From: Desulfurococcales archaeon
GTDB taxonomy: Archaea > Thermoproteota > Thermoprotei_A > Sulfolobales > Desulfurococcaceae
Assembly (NCBI GenBank): GCA_027028545.1
Contig: JALVIT010000088.1
Span: forward strand, 1-33,815
Length of the DNA: 33,815 nt
Direction of reading: 5' to 3'
The notes beneath the pieces are model-generated. The model ran no database searches. It was not told the DNA's origin and saw nothing but the letters and a program-made list of their open reading frames with translations. Both the position numbers and the translations under genes were made by a program. This document shows positions 1 through 8,042 of this stretch, piece after piece (position 1 is the stretch's first letter; each line of letters starts with the position of its first letter).

Positions 1-140
1 GTTTAGCCCGCCGCTCCCAAGAGCCCGACGCCGCAGGGGCTATGCTCACCCGGGGACGAGCCGGGCAATATAATGATTGTTTGCCCGGGAGGTTGAGGCG
101 GAGCCCTTTGACCCGGTTCGAGTGTAGACTCCCCCTAGAG
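1..140. ncRNA. GC-rich, probably structured RNA segment of unknown identity, cut by the left window edge
   Basis: GC-rich island in an AT-rich genome. Contains the hairpin CCGGGCAA-N12-TTGCCCGG (approx. 62-93) and further potential pairings (GGGAG with CTCCC). No ORF over it in the track. Strand and identity not determined. Confidence 0.4.
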
Positions 141-169
141 TATACGTTGTCTGTGTAGGGCTCCTACCT

Positions 170-1153
170 ATGGCGCGATCGCCCTCCAATGTCTTCTCCT
201 ATCTGTGGATGGTTTTGTTTATATACTGGTTCTATACATACTTATCTATTTGGTGGAGGTGTGTGCATCGTATAGTCCTGCTAATTATAGTCTCTACCGC
301 TATAGCCCTCCTACTAGTCGTAGTACCATACACTTTGCTTAACCCTATGAGGGTTCATGGAACACCGTATATGGTAGAGTATAATCTTGTAGGATACATG
401 GTTGATAGGGAGGAATTCCTCGGATACGCTAAAAACATATTCAAGATAAACACGTCTGGCTTAGAGGAAACACTAAACAATATCGAGGAGATGGACTATA
501 ATACATCACTATTCATAGCAATGAACAAATTCATAGTCGAGAAGGAGATCATAGAGAGCAATAACAGCTTAGTCACCATAGAGTTTAAACCAACAAACCT
601 AGTAATCCTAGCATACACGGAGAAGCCAGACTACATAGAACACCGAGAGAGATACAAGTTCGAGATAGTAAATAAGACATATCGTTTAACGCTGAAAGGA
701 TCGGATATAACAAATCAGATATACCTCCTACCGGGATCAATCGATGAGATAACTCCTGGAGATGAAACATTAGAGATAATAATAACGAATAAGACGATGC
801 TCGAGGAACAAATGTGTCTAACCGGTGAGCCCGGAGATGATAAGGATGAACTAGTCAAATACTATAAGGGGCTTGTGGAAAGGGATAAGATAGATAAGGC
901 TACATGCAGCCAAGACCCGAAATGTATAGGTGGTTGTAGAGTTAGAAGGGTAGAATGCATAGACGGCTGGCCAATACTGGTAGGTGATACTGCAACTTGT
1001 TGTAAAATAATAGATAACATCAAACACTGTATAACATATCCATCAACAATAGCAACCGCTAAAGGAGACTTATCCGTAAGGATCTATGGCGGAGTAGAGC
1101 TCGGAGAACTAATGAATACCGTTAAACCCCTATTGAGGAGTATTATAAGTTGA
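170..1153 (+). CDS. Membrane-anchored extracytoplasmic hypothetical protein with C-terminal Cys-rich region
   Basis: ORF of 327 aa. N-terminal TM segments (HRIVLLIIVSTAIALLLVVV), NxS/T-rich body, cluster of Cys (TCSQDPKCIGGCRVRRVEC...TCCKIIDNIKHC). The real start may be downstream (e.g. GTG at 263). Confidence 0.65.
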   Translation: MARSPSNVFSYLWMVLFIYWFYTYLSIWWRCVHRIVLLIIVSTAIALLLVVVPYTLLNPMRVHGTPYMVEYNLVGYMVDREEFLGYAKNIFKINTSGLEETLNNIEEMDYNTSLFIAMNKFIVEKEIIESNNSLVTIEFKPTNLVILAYTEKPDYIEHRERYKFEIVNKTYRLTLKGSDITNQIYLLPGSIDEITPGDETLEIIITNKTMLEEQMCLTGEPGDDKDELVKYYKGLVERDKIDKATCSQDPKCIGGCRVRRVECIDGWPILVGDTATCCKIIDNIKHCITYPSTIATAKGDLSVRIYGGVELGELMNTVKPLLRSIIS

Positions 1154-1159
1154 AAACTG

Positions 1160-2143
1160 TTAGTGAAATATCTCTCCAACCCTAGACTTATACTCTGCAA
1201 TACTAGCAGTCTTCAATGGATCTAAACCACGCATCCTGGCTAGCTTAACACTAGCCAATCCAAGCAATAAGCTACCATATAATAATTTCTCGAGGATATT
1301 ATCACCCTTCAACTCAACCATATATACCGGATACCCCCTCCTAACATATATGTTCTCCATAAACTCTACAAGTCTAGAGCCAACCCTATCACTGGGGTCC
1401 CTAACTAGTATAACCGTATACTTGTTCTCATAGGGGTTCTCCCAACCGACAATATCGTTATGCATCCACTCAGGAGCAGTTTCAACCTTAACAGGTATCT
1501 TAGAGTTCTCGTTAAACTCGTTCTTACCACGTATGAGTAGGGGTTCATAGGGTGTATGGCCAGCTAGTATGAGTAGTCCACGGTTCTCAGCTAGGAATCC
1601 AGCCAGTCTATACGCTGAATCTACAATATCACCCATAAACTCAGCTATAAACCTATAGGCAGCCTCAGCAACACTTTTAGAGACAATAGTGTAGCCTGAT
1701 GAGTCGAGGACACCGAGGATACCGTAGAGCATATGGGGTAATGCAGTCCTAGGAGCAATACCCTTAACAACTGGTATGAAGGGTATATTGTTGCGCTTAG
1801 CCTCCTCCTCCAATAACCCATCACTAGAGACAACGACTATTCTAGAACCCCTCCCCAAAGCCTCTCTATAGGCTAGCCTGGTCTCCAAGGTATTACCACT
1901 ATAACTAACAACAAACACTAGATCATCCCCGGAGACGTATCGGGGTAGGAGATGGGACTTAGAAACAACAACCGGGGGGCCACCGAGAACACTGGATAGG
2001 ACCGAGACATAGTCTCCGACAATACCACTACCACCCATACCGGATACAACGACAAGCCTATACCTACCAGGCACACTCACAATACCCCAACTCTTCAAAC
2101 CATCCTCCAACTGATTAATCCATCCAAGATAATACTCCTCCAC
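1160..2143 (-). CDS. Bifunctional phosphoglucose/phosphomannose isomerase (SIS domain family)
   Basis: VVSGMGGSGIVGDYV and VFVVSYSGNTLETRLAYREA SIS motifs, and NEFNENSKIPVKVETAPEWMHNDIVGWE, typical of archaeal PGI/PMI. Confidence 0.88.
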   Translation of the reverse strand: MEEYYLGWINQLEDGLKSWGIVSVPGRYRLVVVSGMGGSGIVGDYVSVLSSVLGGPPVVVSKSHLLPRYVSGDDLVFVVSYSGNTLETRLAYREALGRGSRIVVVSSDGLLEEEAKRNNIPFIPVVKGIAPRTALPHMLYGILGVLDSSGYTIVSKSVAEAAYRFIAEFMGDIVDSAYRLAGFLAENRGLLILAGHTPYEPLLIRGKNEFNENSKIPVKVETAPEWMHNDIVGWENPYENKYTVILVRDPSDRVGSRLVEFMENIYVRRGYPVYMVELKGDNILEKLLYGSLLLGLASVKLARMRGLDPLKTASIAEYKSRVGEIFH

Positions 2144-2248
2144 AGACCTACACCTCTAACACGACAATTATCAACACATAATAATATCGGGGTTCAAAAT
2201 AAATACTAACCCCATAAACCTATAGGTAGAGACAGGTGAGGGAAAGAA

Positions 2249-2893
2249 TTGTCAAATATAGTGAAGCTTCTAGGGAATGGTAGATGGATACTTAGAAGCC
2301 ACTACATGAACGCCAAGATAGCCATAGTATTAAACATAGCATTCTACAAATCGGTGAAGGGTAGGGTATTAATAATAGATTGGGAAAACAATTTAACACC
2401 AATAATTGAAAGGATAGAGGTCCGTGGAAAACCCGAAAACATATTGATAACAGGTGAAACACCTAGAGATATGGGGGATGCGGAGAATATATTAGTCCTA
2501 GAACCACGTAAAACACCATTAGACATACACAATAGAAACATACTGATCACAACAACACCTGGGAGGAAGATATGGATACCTAGGATCTATAGGAAGGCAT
2601 ACATTACGAGATACGATGAAGAATACAAGCTGAGAACTGGGGAGGAGGAATACAGGTTCAGGCTAAACGGTATAAATATTATAGAGATAGATAAGCCTCC
2701 GGGAAGACTTGGTGAAGCATATAGTTTACTGAGAGAATCAATCCTAGAATATGGAGAACTAAGAGTTAGGGATGTAGTATTCATACTATCAAAAAACCTA
2801 GGCATAAGCAGGGATGAAGCCCGGAGGATACTATCAGAGCTCACACGTAGAAAATATATAGGTGTTAGAAAGGGTATAGTTGAAATATGGTGA
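2249..2893 (+). CDS. Hypothetical protein with C-terminal winged-helix-like region
   Basis: 214 aa ORF. C-terminus VRDVVFILSKNLGISRDEARRILSELTRRKYIGVRKGIVEIW looks like a winged helix. Confidence 0.6.
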   Translation: MSNIVKLLGNGRWILRSHYMNAKIAIVLNIAFYKSVKGRVLIIDWENNLTPIIERIEVRGKPENILITGETPRDMGDAENILVLEPRKTPLDIHNRNILITTTPGRKIWIPRIYRKAYITRYDEEYKLRTGEEEYRFRLNGINIIEIDKPPGRLGEAYSLLRESILEYGELRVRDVVFILSKNLGISRDEARRILSELTRRKYIGVRKGIVEIW

Positions 2894-2969
2894 TGAAGAC
2901 ATCCTAGACTATTCACTTATTTGAGTACTTGAAGTATTTTGGTAATTATGAGAACATCTCAATGTTTAG

Positions 2970-3404
2970 AGGATTAGTGCATTAATTGTTCTCGAAGACT
3001 TGGACAAGCTTAGAGATAGAGTTAATGGTTCAAAAAAGTTCAATAAGAAGCTTAGTCTATGGGTTTACCGTAGAATACAGAGCTATATACGCTATAAGGC
3101 ATTAATTGAAGAATTACCAGTAATTTATGTTGATCCGAGAAATACCTCTAAGACTTCTCCTATCAGTGGTGAATTAGTGTTTATTAATTATAGATGGGTT
3201 AAGCTACCAAACGGACACATTGTTACAAGAGACCATGTTGCTTCATGGAATCTAGCCCTAAGAGGTCTTAAACTTCTTACCCGAGATGTGGGGCTCTGTG
3301 GTTCCATGAAAGCCCTGAAAGCCCCCGACCAGATGCAAACCCAAGAAGGGATGAAGGGGAAGCCCGTGCAGGTTTTCAAAGTTTCGAAAATACCCAAAAC
3401 ATAA
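2970..3404 (+). pseudogene. tnpB: TnpB (IS200/IS605-type OrfB) C-terminal remnant
   Basis: ALIVLEDLDKLRDRV (RuvC-II-like Glu), FNKKLSLWVYRRIQSYIRYKALIEELPVIYVDPRNTSKTSPISGELVF, and NGHIVTRDHVASWNLALRGL (RuvC-III-like Asp). In-frame stop at 2967-2969, N-terminal RuvC-I region absent. Zinc-ribbon Cys positions read TSPISG. Confidence 0.82.
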
Positions 3405-3413
3405 AGCACGGGC
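3362..3413 (+). repeat. Inverted repeat GCCCGTGC...GCACGGGC at the 3' end of the TnpB remnant
   Basis: 8-bp perfect arms at 3362-3369 and 3406-3413, with nested TTTTC/GAAAA (3373-3377/3386-3390). Overlaps the tnpB stop codon. Possible element right end or omega-RNA 3' hairpin. Confidence 0.55.
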
Positions 3414-3452
3414 AACCACGGATAAAAACGCTATATAAGAGGGGGGATCTGA

Positions 3453-3920
3453 TCACCCGCACTCGTAGTTTTCGAGTGTTTCATCATAGTATAGTTTCAT
3501 TAATCCAAGCTTCTTCAACACGATATTTATATAGTCGTATATGATCTCCCTTCTAACACCCATACGTTCAGCCCTGCGGACAACTATGCTCTCAACGATA
3601 GCATACCTTCTATACTTCTCGTTGAGATCCTTCCATGGTATGCCGGTCATAGCCTTCATAACCTCGCGATCAATAGGTATAACACCCTTCTCCATTAGAA
3701 AGGCTATGATCGGGTATCCGATGTATCCCTTAAGCCTAGTACCATTATCACTACTATAAACCCTATTATCCGGCAATACCACGACCTTATATCTTTTATC
3801 ACCCCTACTAGATACGACCTCAGCACATACATCACCGATAGTCTTTAACCTACCATCTCCAAGACAACCAATGGCTTCAAGAACCTTGATCCTAGGAGGC
3901 TTACGTAGAAGCTGGGGCAT
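3453..3920 (-). CDS. Conserved-looking hypothetical protein
   Basis: 155 aa ORF adjacent to another minus-strand ORF, normal codon composition. Confidence 0.65.
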   Translation of the reverse strand: MPQLLRKPPRIKVLEAIGCLGDGRLKTIGDVCAEVVSSRGDKRYKVVVLPDNRVYSSDNGTRLKGYIGYPIIAFLMEKGVIPIDREVMKAMTGIPWKDLNEKYRRYAIVESIVVRRAERMGVRREIIYDYINIVLKKLGLMKLYYDETLENYECG

Positions 3921-3922
3921 AT

Positions 3923-4171
3923 CTAACCCTCCTCAACAAGCTCTAAAACAATTGGTTCAAGCCCTAAAACCCTACCTCTACCAGAGATCATCTGTCCAAC
4001 TCCAAGCCTCAAATACTCACTATGCTTCTCCTCCGGAACGATCAGGTAGAAACCGGTGCTTTCATCATCAATACTACCCTGAACATACAGTGCCTTACCA
4101 CTATAGCCCTCAGGGGTTTCAAACCCAACTATAACCCCATCGAATAATACAATCCTACCCCTCTCCAACAT
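3923..4171 (-). CDS. Small hypothetical protein (82 aa)
   Basis: ORF immediately upstream of and coupled to 3453-3920. Confidence 0.6.
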   Translation of the reverse strand: MLERGRIVLFDGVIVGFETPEGYSGKALYVQGSIDDESTGFYLIVPEEKHSEYLRLGVGQMISGRGRVLGLEPIVLELVEEG

Positions 4172-4245
4172 GACCCATCACTATACTAACACTATCCTCT
4201 AAGTTAAACTTCATATATGGTTGAGGGTATTAATAATTATATTGA

Positions 4246-5130
4246 GTGGGAGCCTTGACAACACCAATAATAGAAAACACATTAAGCACAGGCCTCATAA
4301 TAGCAGGTGCATACGCGGATAAACTACGTAGAACACTATTCGCACAGCTGAGAGACTATGTTAAGAAGAATAAAGAGTATGCACGGGAAATAGCTAGGGC
4401 TGCTGGAGAGATCAATAGGCTACTATACCATATAATCGTAGAGGAGCTTAAAAGCGATAAGGGAGACGTGGTTAGGATCAGGGTGAAGTATAGCTTCGAC
4501 CCGGAGAAGATGGAGATCAAATGGCATTACGACACACTCCAAATAGAATACTTCAAGAGATACCCAGATGAAAAAGTAGCTGAAACAGTTAAGAAGGTGC
4601 TGGAGGAAAAACTAGCAGCTGTAAAGGAGGAGTTTAGAGAAGCACCAACAGCTGAAGAAGCAGAGAAGATGCTTCGTGGGGAGAAACCCGTTGAGTGGAG
4701 GGAGGAGGCTACAATAGGAATATCTGAGGAAACCAGGCCATTAGAGAGGAGGGTTGAGGAGAAACCAGTAGTTGAGAAACCCGAAGAGGCTAAACCGGTT
4801 GAGAAACCAGTTGAGATACCATCAATAGCTGAAGCCGACCCAATAGGTGCAACGGTTGATGGCGGTGTAATATTTAAACTAGTTGATGAAGAGGGTGGAT
4901 CGGTTGGACTAGCAACTATAGAACCCCATGCCGGCGAATACTATATAGATGCAGTACTCATAGCGCCAGGTAAAGCATATAGGTCTAGATTCAAGGCTAA
5001 ACACGATAAGGAGGAATACATATCAAACCCGAAGCTACTAATAGATGAAATAACTAAGGCTAAGAAGATAGAGCTCGGAAAAGAGGAGGCTGAATCGATC
5101 ATAAGGGCTAAGATGGAGGCCCTCATATGA
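4246..5130 (+). CDS. DUF2258-like crenarchaeal protein with E/P/K-rich linker
   Basis: N-terminal TTPIIENTLSTGLIIAGAYADKLRRTLFAQLRDY, charged linker VEKPVVEKPEEAKPVEKPVEIP, and a C-terminal second domain. Family name from memory. Confidence 0.6.
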   Translation: MGALTTPIIENTLSTGLIIAGAYADKLRRTLFAQLRDYVKKNKEYAREIARAAGEINRLLYHIIVEELKSDKGDVVRIRVKYSFDPEKMEIKWHYDTLQIEYFKRYPDEKVAETVKKVLEEKLAAVKEEFREAPTAEEAEKMLRGEKPVEWREEATIGISEETRPLERRVEEKPVVEKPEEAKPVEKPVEIPSIAEADPIGATVDGGVIFKLVDEEGGSVGLATIEPHAGEYYIDAVLIAPGKAYRSRFKAKHDKEEYISNPKLLIDEITKAKKIELGKEEAESIIRAKMEALI

Positions 5131-5849
5131 GGAAGATAGGAGTCATAGGTGGAACAGCAACACACAGGTTATTCAAAGCACCAGTAATGGAGATGGATAC
5201 ACTGGTAGGAAAAATACACTACATGCTAACAGCAACTGAGCCACGAATAGTATATATTCCGAGGCATGGGTTGAAACACGACATACCATCAAACCTCGTA
5301 AACTATAGAGCAATAATAACAGCATTAACATATCATAACGTCAAATATGTAATATCAACAACACTAGCGACAAGACTAAACCCAGACTATTCTATAGGGG
5401 ACCTGGTTATACCACACGATATAATAGACTTGACGAAATCGAGACAGGCAGGGCTAGAACCCTCCAAGAGGATATTCACCGATATGAGGAACGTGTTCTC
5501 GGAGCAGCTCAGAAAAATACTCTACGAGAAGGCTATAGAGCAGGGATTCAACGTTCACGACCGGGGAGTAGTGGTTGTGATCGAGGGTCCAAGGCTTGAA
5601 ACACCGGCTGAGGCCAGGATGTATAGGATGCTTGGAGGAGACCTAATATCTATGAGTCTAGCACCGGAGGCGTTCATGGCTAAAGAGGCTGGGCTCGAAT
5701 ATGCAGCTATAGCCATAATAGTTAATCCAGCAGCCGATGAAGGGGCTAAGAAGAGTATTGAAGAGATAAATAGTATGCTTGAAGAAATAAGGCCCAGGCT
5801 CAAAAACCTAATACTTGAAACAGCTAAAATCCTCACAAAGCTACAATAG
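5127..5849 (+). CDS. MTA phosphorylase / purine nucleoside phosphorylase family protein
   Basis: IGVIGGTATHRLF, VYIPRHGLKHDIPSNLVNYRA, VVVIEGPRLETPAEARMYR, DLISMSLAPEAFMAKEAGLEYAAIAIIVNPAA. Overlaps the preceding gene by 4 bp. Confidence 0.85.
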   Translation: MRKIGVIGGTATHRLFKAPVMEMDTLVGKIHYMLTATEPRIVYIPRHGLKHDIPSNLVNYRAIITALTYHNVKYVISTTLATRLNPDYSIGDLVIPHDIIDLTKSRQAGLEPSKRIFTDMRNVFSEQLRKILYEKAIEQGFNVHDRGVVVVIEGPRLETPAEARMYRMLGGDLISMSLAPEAFMAKEAGLEYAAIAIIVNPAADEGAKKSIEEINSMLEEIRPRLKNLILETAKILTKLQ

Positions 5850-6839
5850 CTTTCCAGCCTCACGATTAATCAGATCTATGAATTCATCCAGTCTATCCCT
5901 TGGAAACCTAGCACCGGCAGCATATGGATGACCGCCACCAGTCCCATCTATTAACGGCGTAATCCTCCTAAGCAGAAGGTTTAGATCAACACTTACACTC
6001 CTAAGACTGGCAACACATTTAGTATCCCTAATCTCACATGCTAAACCTATCGGCGTCCCACCATAGATCCTGGCATAATTTGCAGCCCTACCAAGACTAC
6101 CACCGGGATCGACCACATATGATACTAATCCTTTAACCTTAAGCATAGATTTAATCCTAATCCTAAGCTCCTCATCCCTAATACTTTGCTCCAAAGCCTT
6201 CAACACTAGGCGGGAATCACTACTTGGAAGCATATTCCTAGCTAATAATCTAACGATCCTCCTCTTAAAATCATACTCCTTACGGGAACCCTCTAACCCC
6301 TGAACAAGTATTCCAGCCTCAAAATACACACTCCTCTTATCCCAGTCTAGTAGAGCCTTCTTAACCCATGGTGTCTCATCTAGATAATCACCTATAGCAC
6401 CATATAGTGCAACCCTCTCATACTCTCTACTAAGACCCCTCTCGCTGAAATACCTATAGACGAGCTCGGATGCTGAACAACACGTATCATGAATTATCTC
6501 CCCCCAAAGATCCCTCGGTTTTAAACTGAGGGGTTCTGGGTGATGATCAATGTATAGTAGCCTACCATGCTCCGAATATCTTCTAAACAAGGACTCGATC
6601 TCGCCGAGGTGTTTCTCGCTGAGGGCTATATCGGCTATAAACACGTTGTCACCAAGCTCAGCGAAAGACCTAAGATCCTCGGCTAATCCAGCTGGATGAG
6701 TGAAGTAGATATCTACATCGAAACCCCTCCCAGCTAGGTAGGCGTAGGCTAATGCGCCGGAGACAACACCATCAGAATCCCCATGGATTAGTAGAACCCA
6801 CCTAGACAAACCCGATACACCACCATAAAACCCCTCCAT
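5841..6839 (-). CDS. DHH family phosphoesterase (RecJ-like/nanoRNase-like)
   Basis: HGDSDGVVSGALAYAYL, FIADIALSE, LLYIDHHPEP, and C-terminal GGGHPYAAGARFP (DHHA1). Confidence 0.88.
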   Translation of the reverse strand: MEGFYGGVSGLSRWVLLIHGDSDGVVSGALAYAYLAGRGFDVDIYFTHPAGLAEDLRSFAELGDNVFIADIALSEKHLGEIESLFRRYSEHGRLLYIDHHPEPLSLKPRDLWGEIIHDTCCSASELVYRYFSERGLSREYERVALYGAIGDYLDETPWVKKALLDWDKRSVYFEAGILVQGLEGSRKEYDFKRRIVRLLARNMLPSSDSRLVLKALEQSIRDEELRIRIKSMLKVKGLVSYVVDPGGSLGRAANYARIYGGTPIGLACEIRDTKCVASLRSVSVDLNLLLRRITPLIDGTGGGHPYAAGARFPRDRLDEFIDLINREAGKLL

Positions 6840-6862
6840 AGAGGGATGGAGGGCTTTTAAGA

Positions 6863-6927
6863 GGGGTTAGACCCGCACAGATCCTCATCGCATAGATGCT
6901 TAGACCTGCTAAGCCTCCTCATCCCCC
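6863..6927. repeat. Two-copy direct repeat (period 33 bp) with internal hairpins; possible non-canonical C/D-like sRNA (minus strand) or operator
   Basis: Plus strand: GGGG-TTAGACC-N9-CCTCATC-GCATAGATGC-TTAGACC-N10-CCTCATC-CCCC. TTAGACC at 6867 and 6900, CCTCATC at 6883 and 6917. Confidence 0.5.
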
Positions 6928-6964
6928 ATAAATAATCATAGAATGGTCAGACCTCTTAAAACAC

Positions 6965-6981
6965 TATCCATCTAAAGGATA
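6965..6981. promoter_or_regulatory. Short palindrome TATCC-N7-GGATA just upstream of the recombinase gene
   Basis: TATCCATCTAAAGGATA read directly. Inverted arms around a 7-nt centre, 20 bp upstream of the TTG start of the Xer-like ORF. Confidence 0.35.
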
Positions 6982-7000
6982 TTATTCTATAGGGGGGTCG

Positions 7001-8002
7001 TTGTTGACTATAAGGATAGATATTGGTGAAGCATCCGAAGAAATACTAGAACTAGACAACTACGAGATCATGGAGGAATTCCTAGCAATACTTGAAGCTT
7101 CAGGAGCTAGTAGAGACACCATTAAAGCATATAGATCGGCGATAACAGACTTCTTAGAATACCTGGGAGATAAGCCATTGAGGGATGTAAGGCTTAGAGA
7201 TATTATAGATTGGAGAAACCATAGGTTGAGAAATGGTTTTAGGAAGGGGAAGAAGGGGGATAAGAGATCTAGAACAGTAACACTACACTACTATAACCTA
7301 TTCATAAGGAGATTCCTAAAATGGCTAGGTATAAGGATCAGGGTTCCAAACGTTAAGAAGCCTCCGAGGAAGATAGAGGTCTTAACGGATGAAGAGATCG
7401 AGAAGCTATATAGAGCTGTAAGGGATCCACTGGATAAACTAATACTAGACATACTACTAGACACAGGGCTTAGGAGTAGGGAACTGATCAATCTAAGGGT
7501 TGAAGACATAGACTTCAAAGAAGGCGTTATAACGGTTAAGGAGGCGAAATATGGTAAGGAGAGAAAGGTACTAGCAACGAAAAACACACTAGAAGAGCTG
7601 AGGATGTGGATAAAACTGAACAATATGAAGAAGGGGGATAAGGTAGTACCATTAACGTATAGTGGACTATACAAAAGGATTAAGAGGATGGCGAAGAGAG
7701 CTGGGATACCTATAGAGAAGATACACCCCCACATACTAAGACACACATTCGCAACAAGGGCGTTAAAGAAGGGTATAAACATATTCTCACTACAAAGACT
7801 ACTAGGACACACAGACATAAAGACAACACAGATCTACACCCATCTAACAATAGAAGACATCAAGAAGGAATACCAAACACACCTAGATAATATAATAAGA
7901 TGTCCAAACTGTAGAAGGGAGATACCCAGCTATGCATTATTCTGCCCGTACTGCGGCTACTCCTTAAATAATAAGAAAGAGGTTGAGGCTACAATAGGAT
8001 AA
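7001..8002 (+). CDS. Xer-type tyrosine recombinase with C-terminal zinc ribbon
   Basis: LLDTGLRSRELINLRVEDID, HPHILRHTFATRALKKG, LLGHTDIKTTQIYTHLT catalytic motifs. C-terminal RCPNCRREIPSYALFCPYCGYSL. TTG start preceded by AGGGGGG. Confidence 0.92.
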   Translation: MLTIRIDIGEASEEILELDNYEIMEEFLAILEASGASRDTIKAYRSAITDFLEYLGDKPLRDVRLRDIIDWRNHRLRNGFRKGKKGDKRSRTVTLHYYNLFIRRFLKWLGIRIRVPNVKKPPRKIEVLTDEEIEKLYRAVRDPLDKLILDILLDTGLRSRELINLRVEDIDFKEGVITVKEAKYGKERKVLATKNTLEELRMWIKLNNMKKGDKVVPLTYSGLYKRIKRMAKRAGIPIEKIHPHILRHTFATRALKKGINIFSLQRLLGHTDIKTTQIYTHLTIEDIKKEYQTHLDNIIRCPNCRREIPSYALFCPYCGYSLNNKKEVEATIG

Positions 8003-8042
8003 ACTTTTATAGAACTAAAAACAAAACCCTACATAGAAAAGT

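Noticed and set aside
95-125. tRNA-like GGTTCGA and Alu/SRP-like GGGAGGTTGAGGCGG strings
   Set aside because: No complementary T-stem flanks the TTCGA, and the SRP UGUAA and helix-8 signatures are not visible. The resemblance is too short.
3188-3415. 75-aa minus-strand ORF over the TnpB remnant
   Set aside because: The plus-strand frame carries recognisable TnpB motifs, so the antisense frame is unsupported.
4741-4825. GAGAAACC(A/C)GTTGAG repeats in the DUF2258-like gene
   Set aside because: Codon-level repetition of an E/K/P/V linker, explained by protein sequence rather than a DNA element.
7291-7818. 175-aa minus-strand ORF opposite the recombinase
   Set aside because: Ser/Leu-rich antisense frame inside a clear plus-strand gene. 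Typical shadow ORF.
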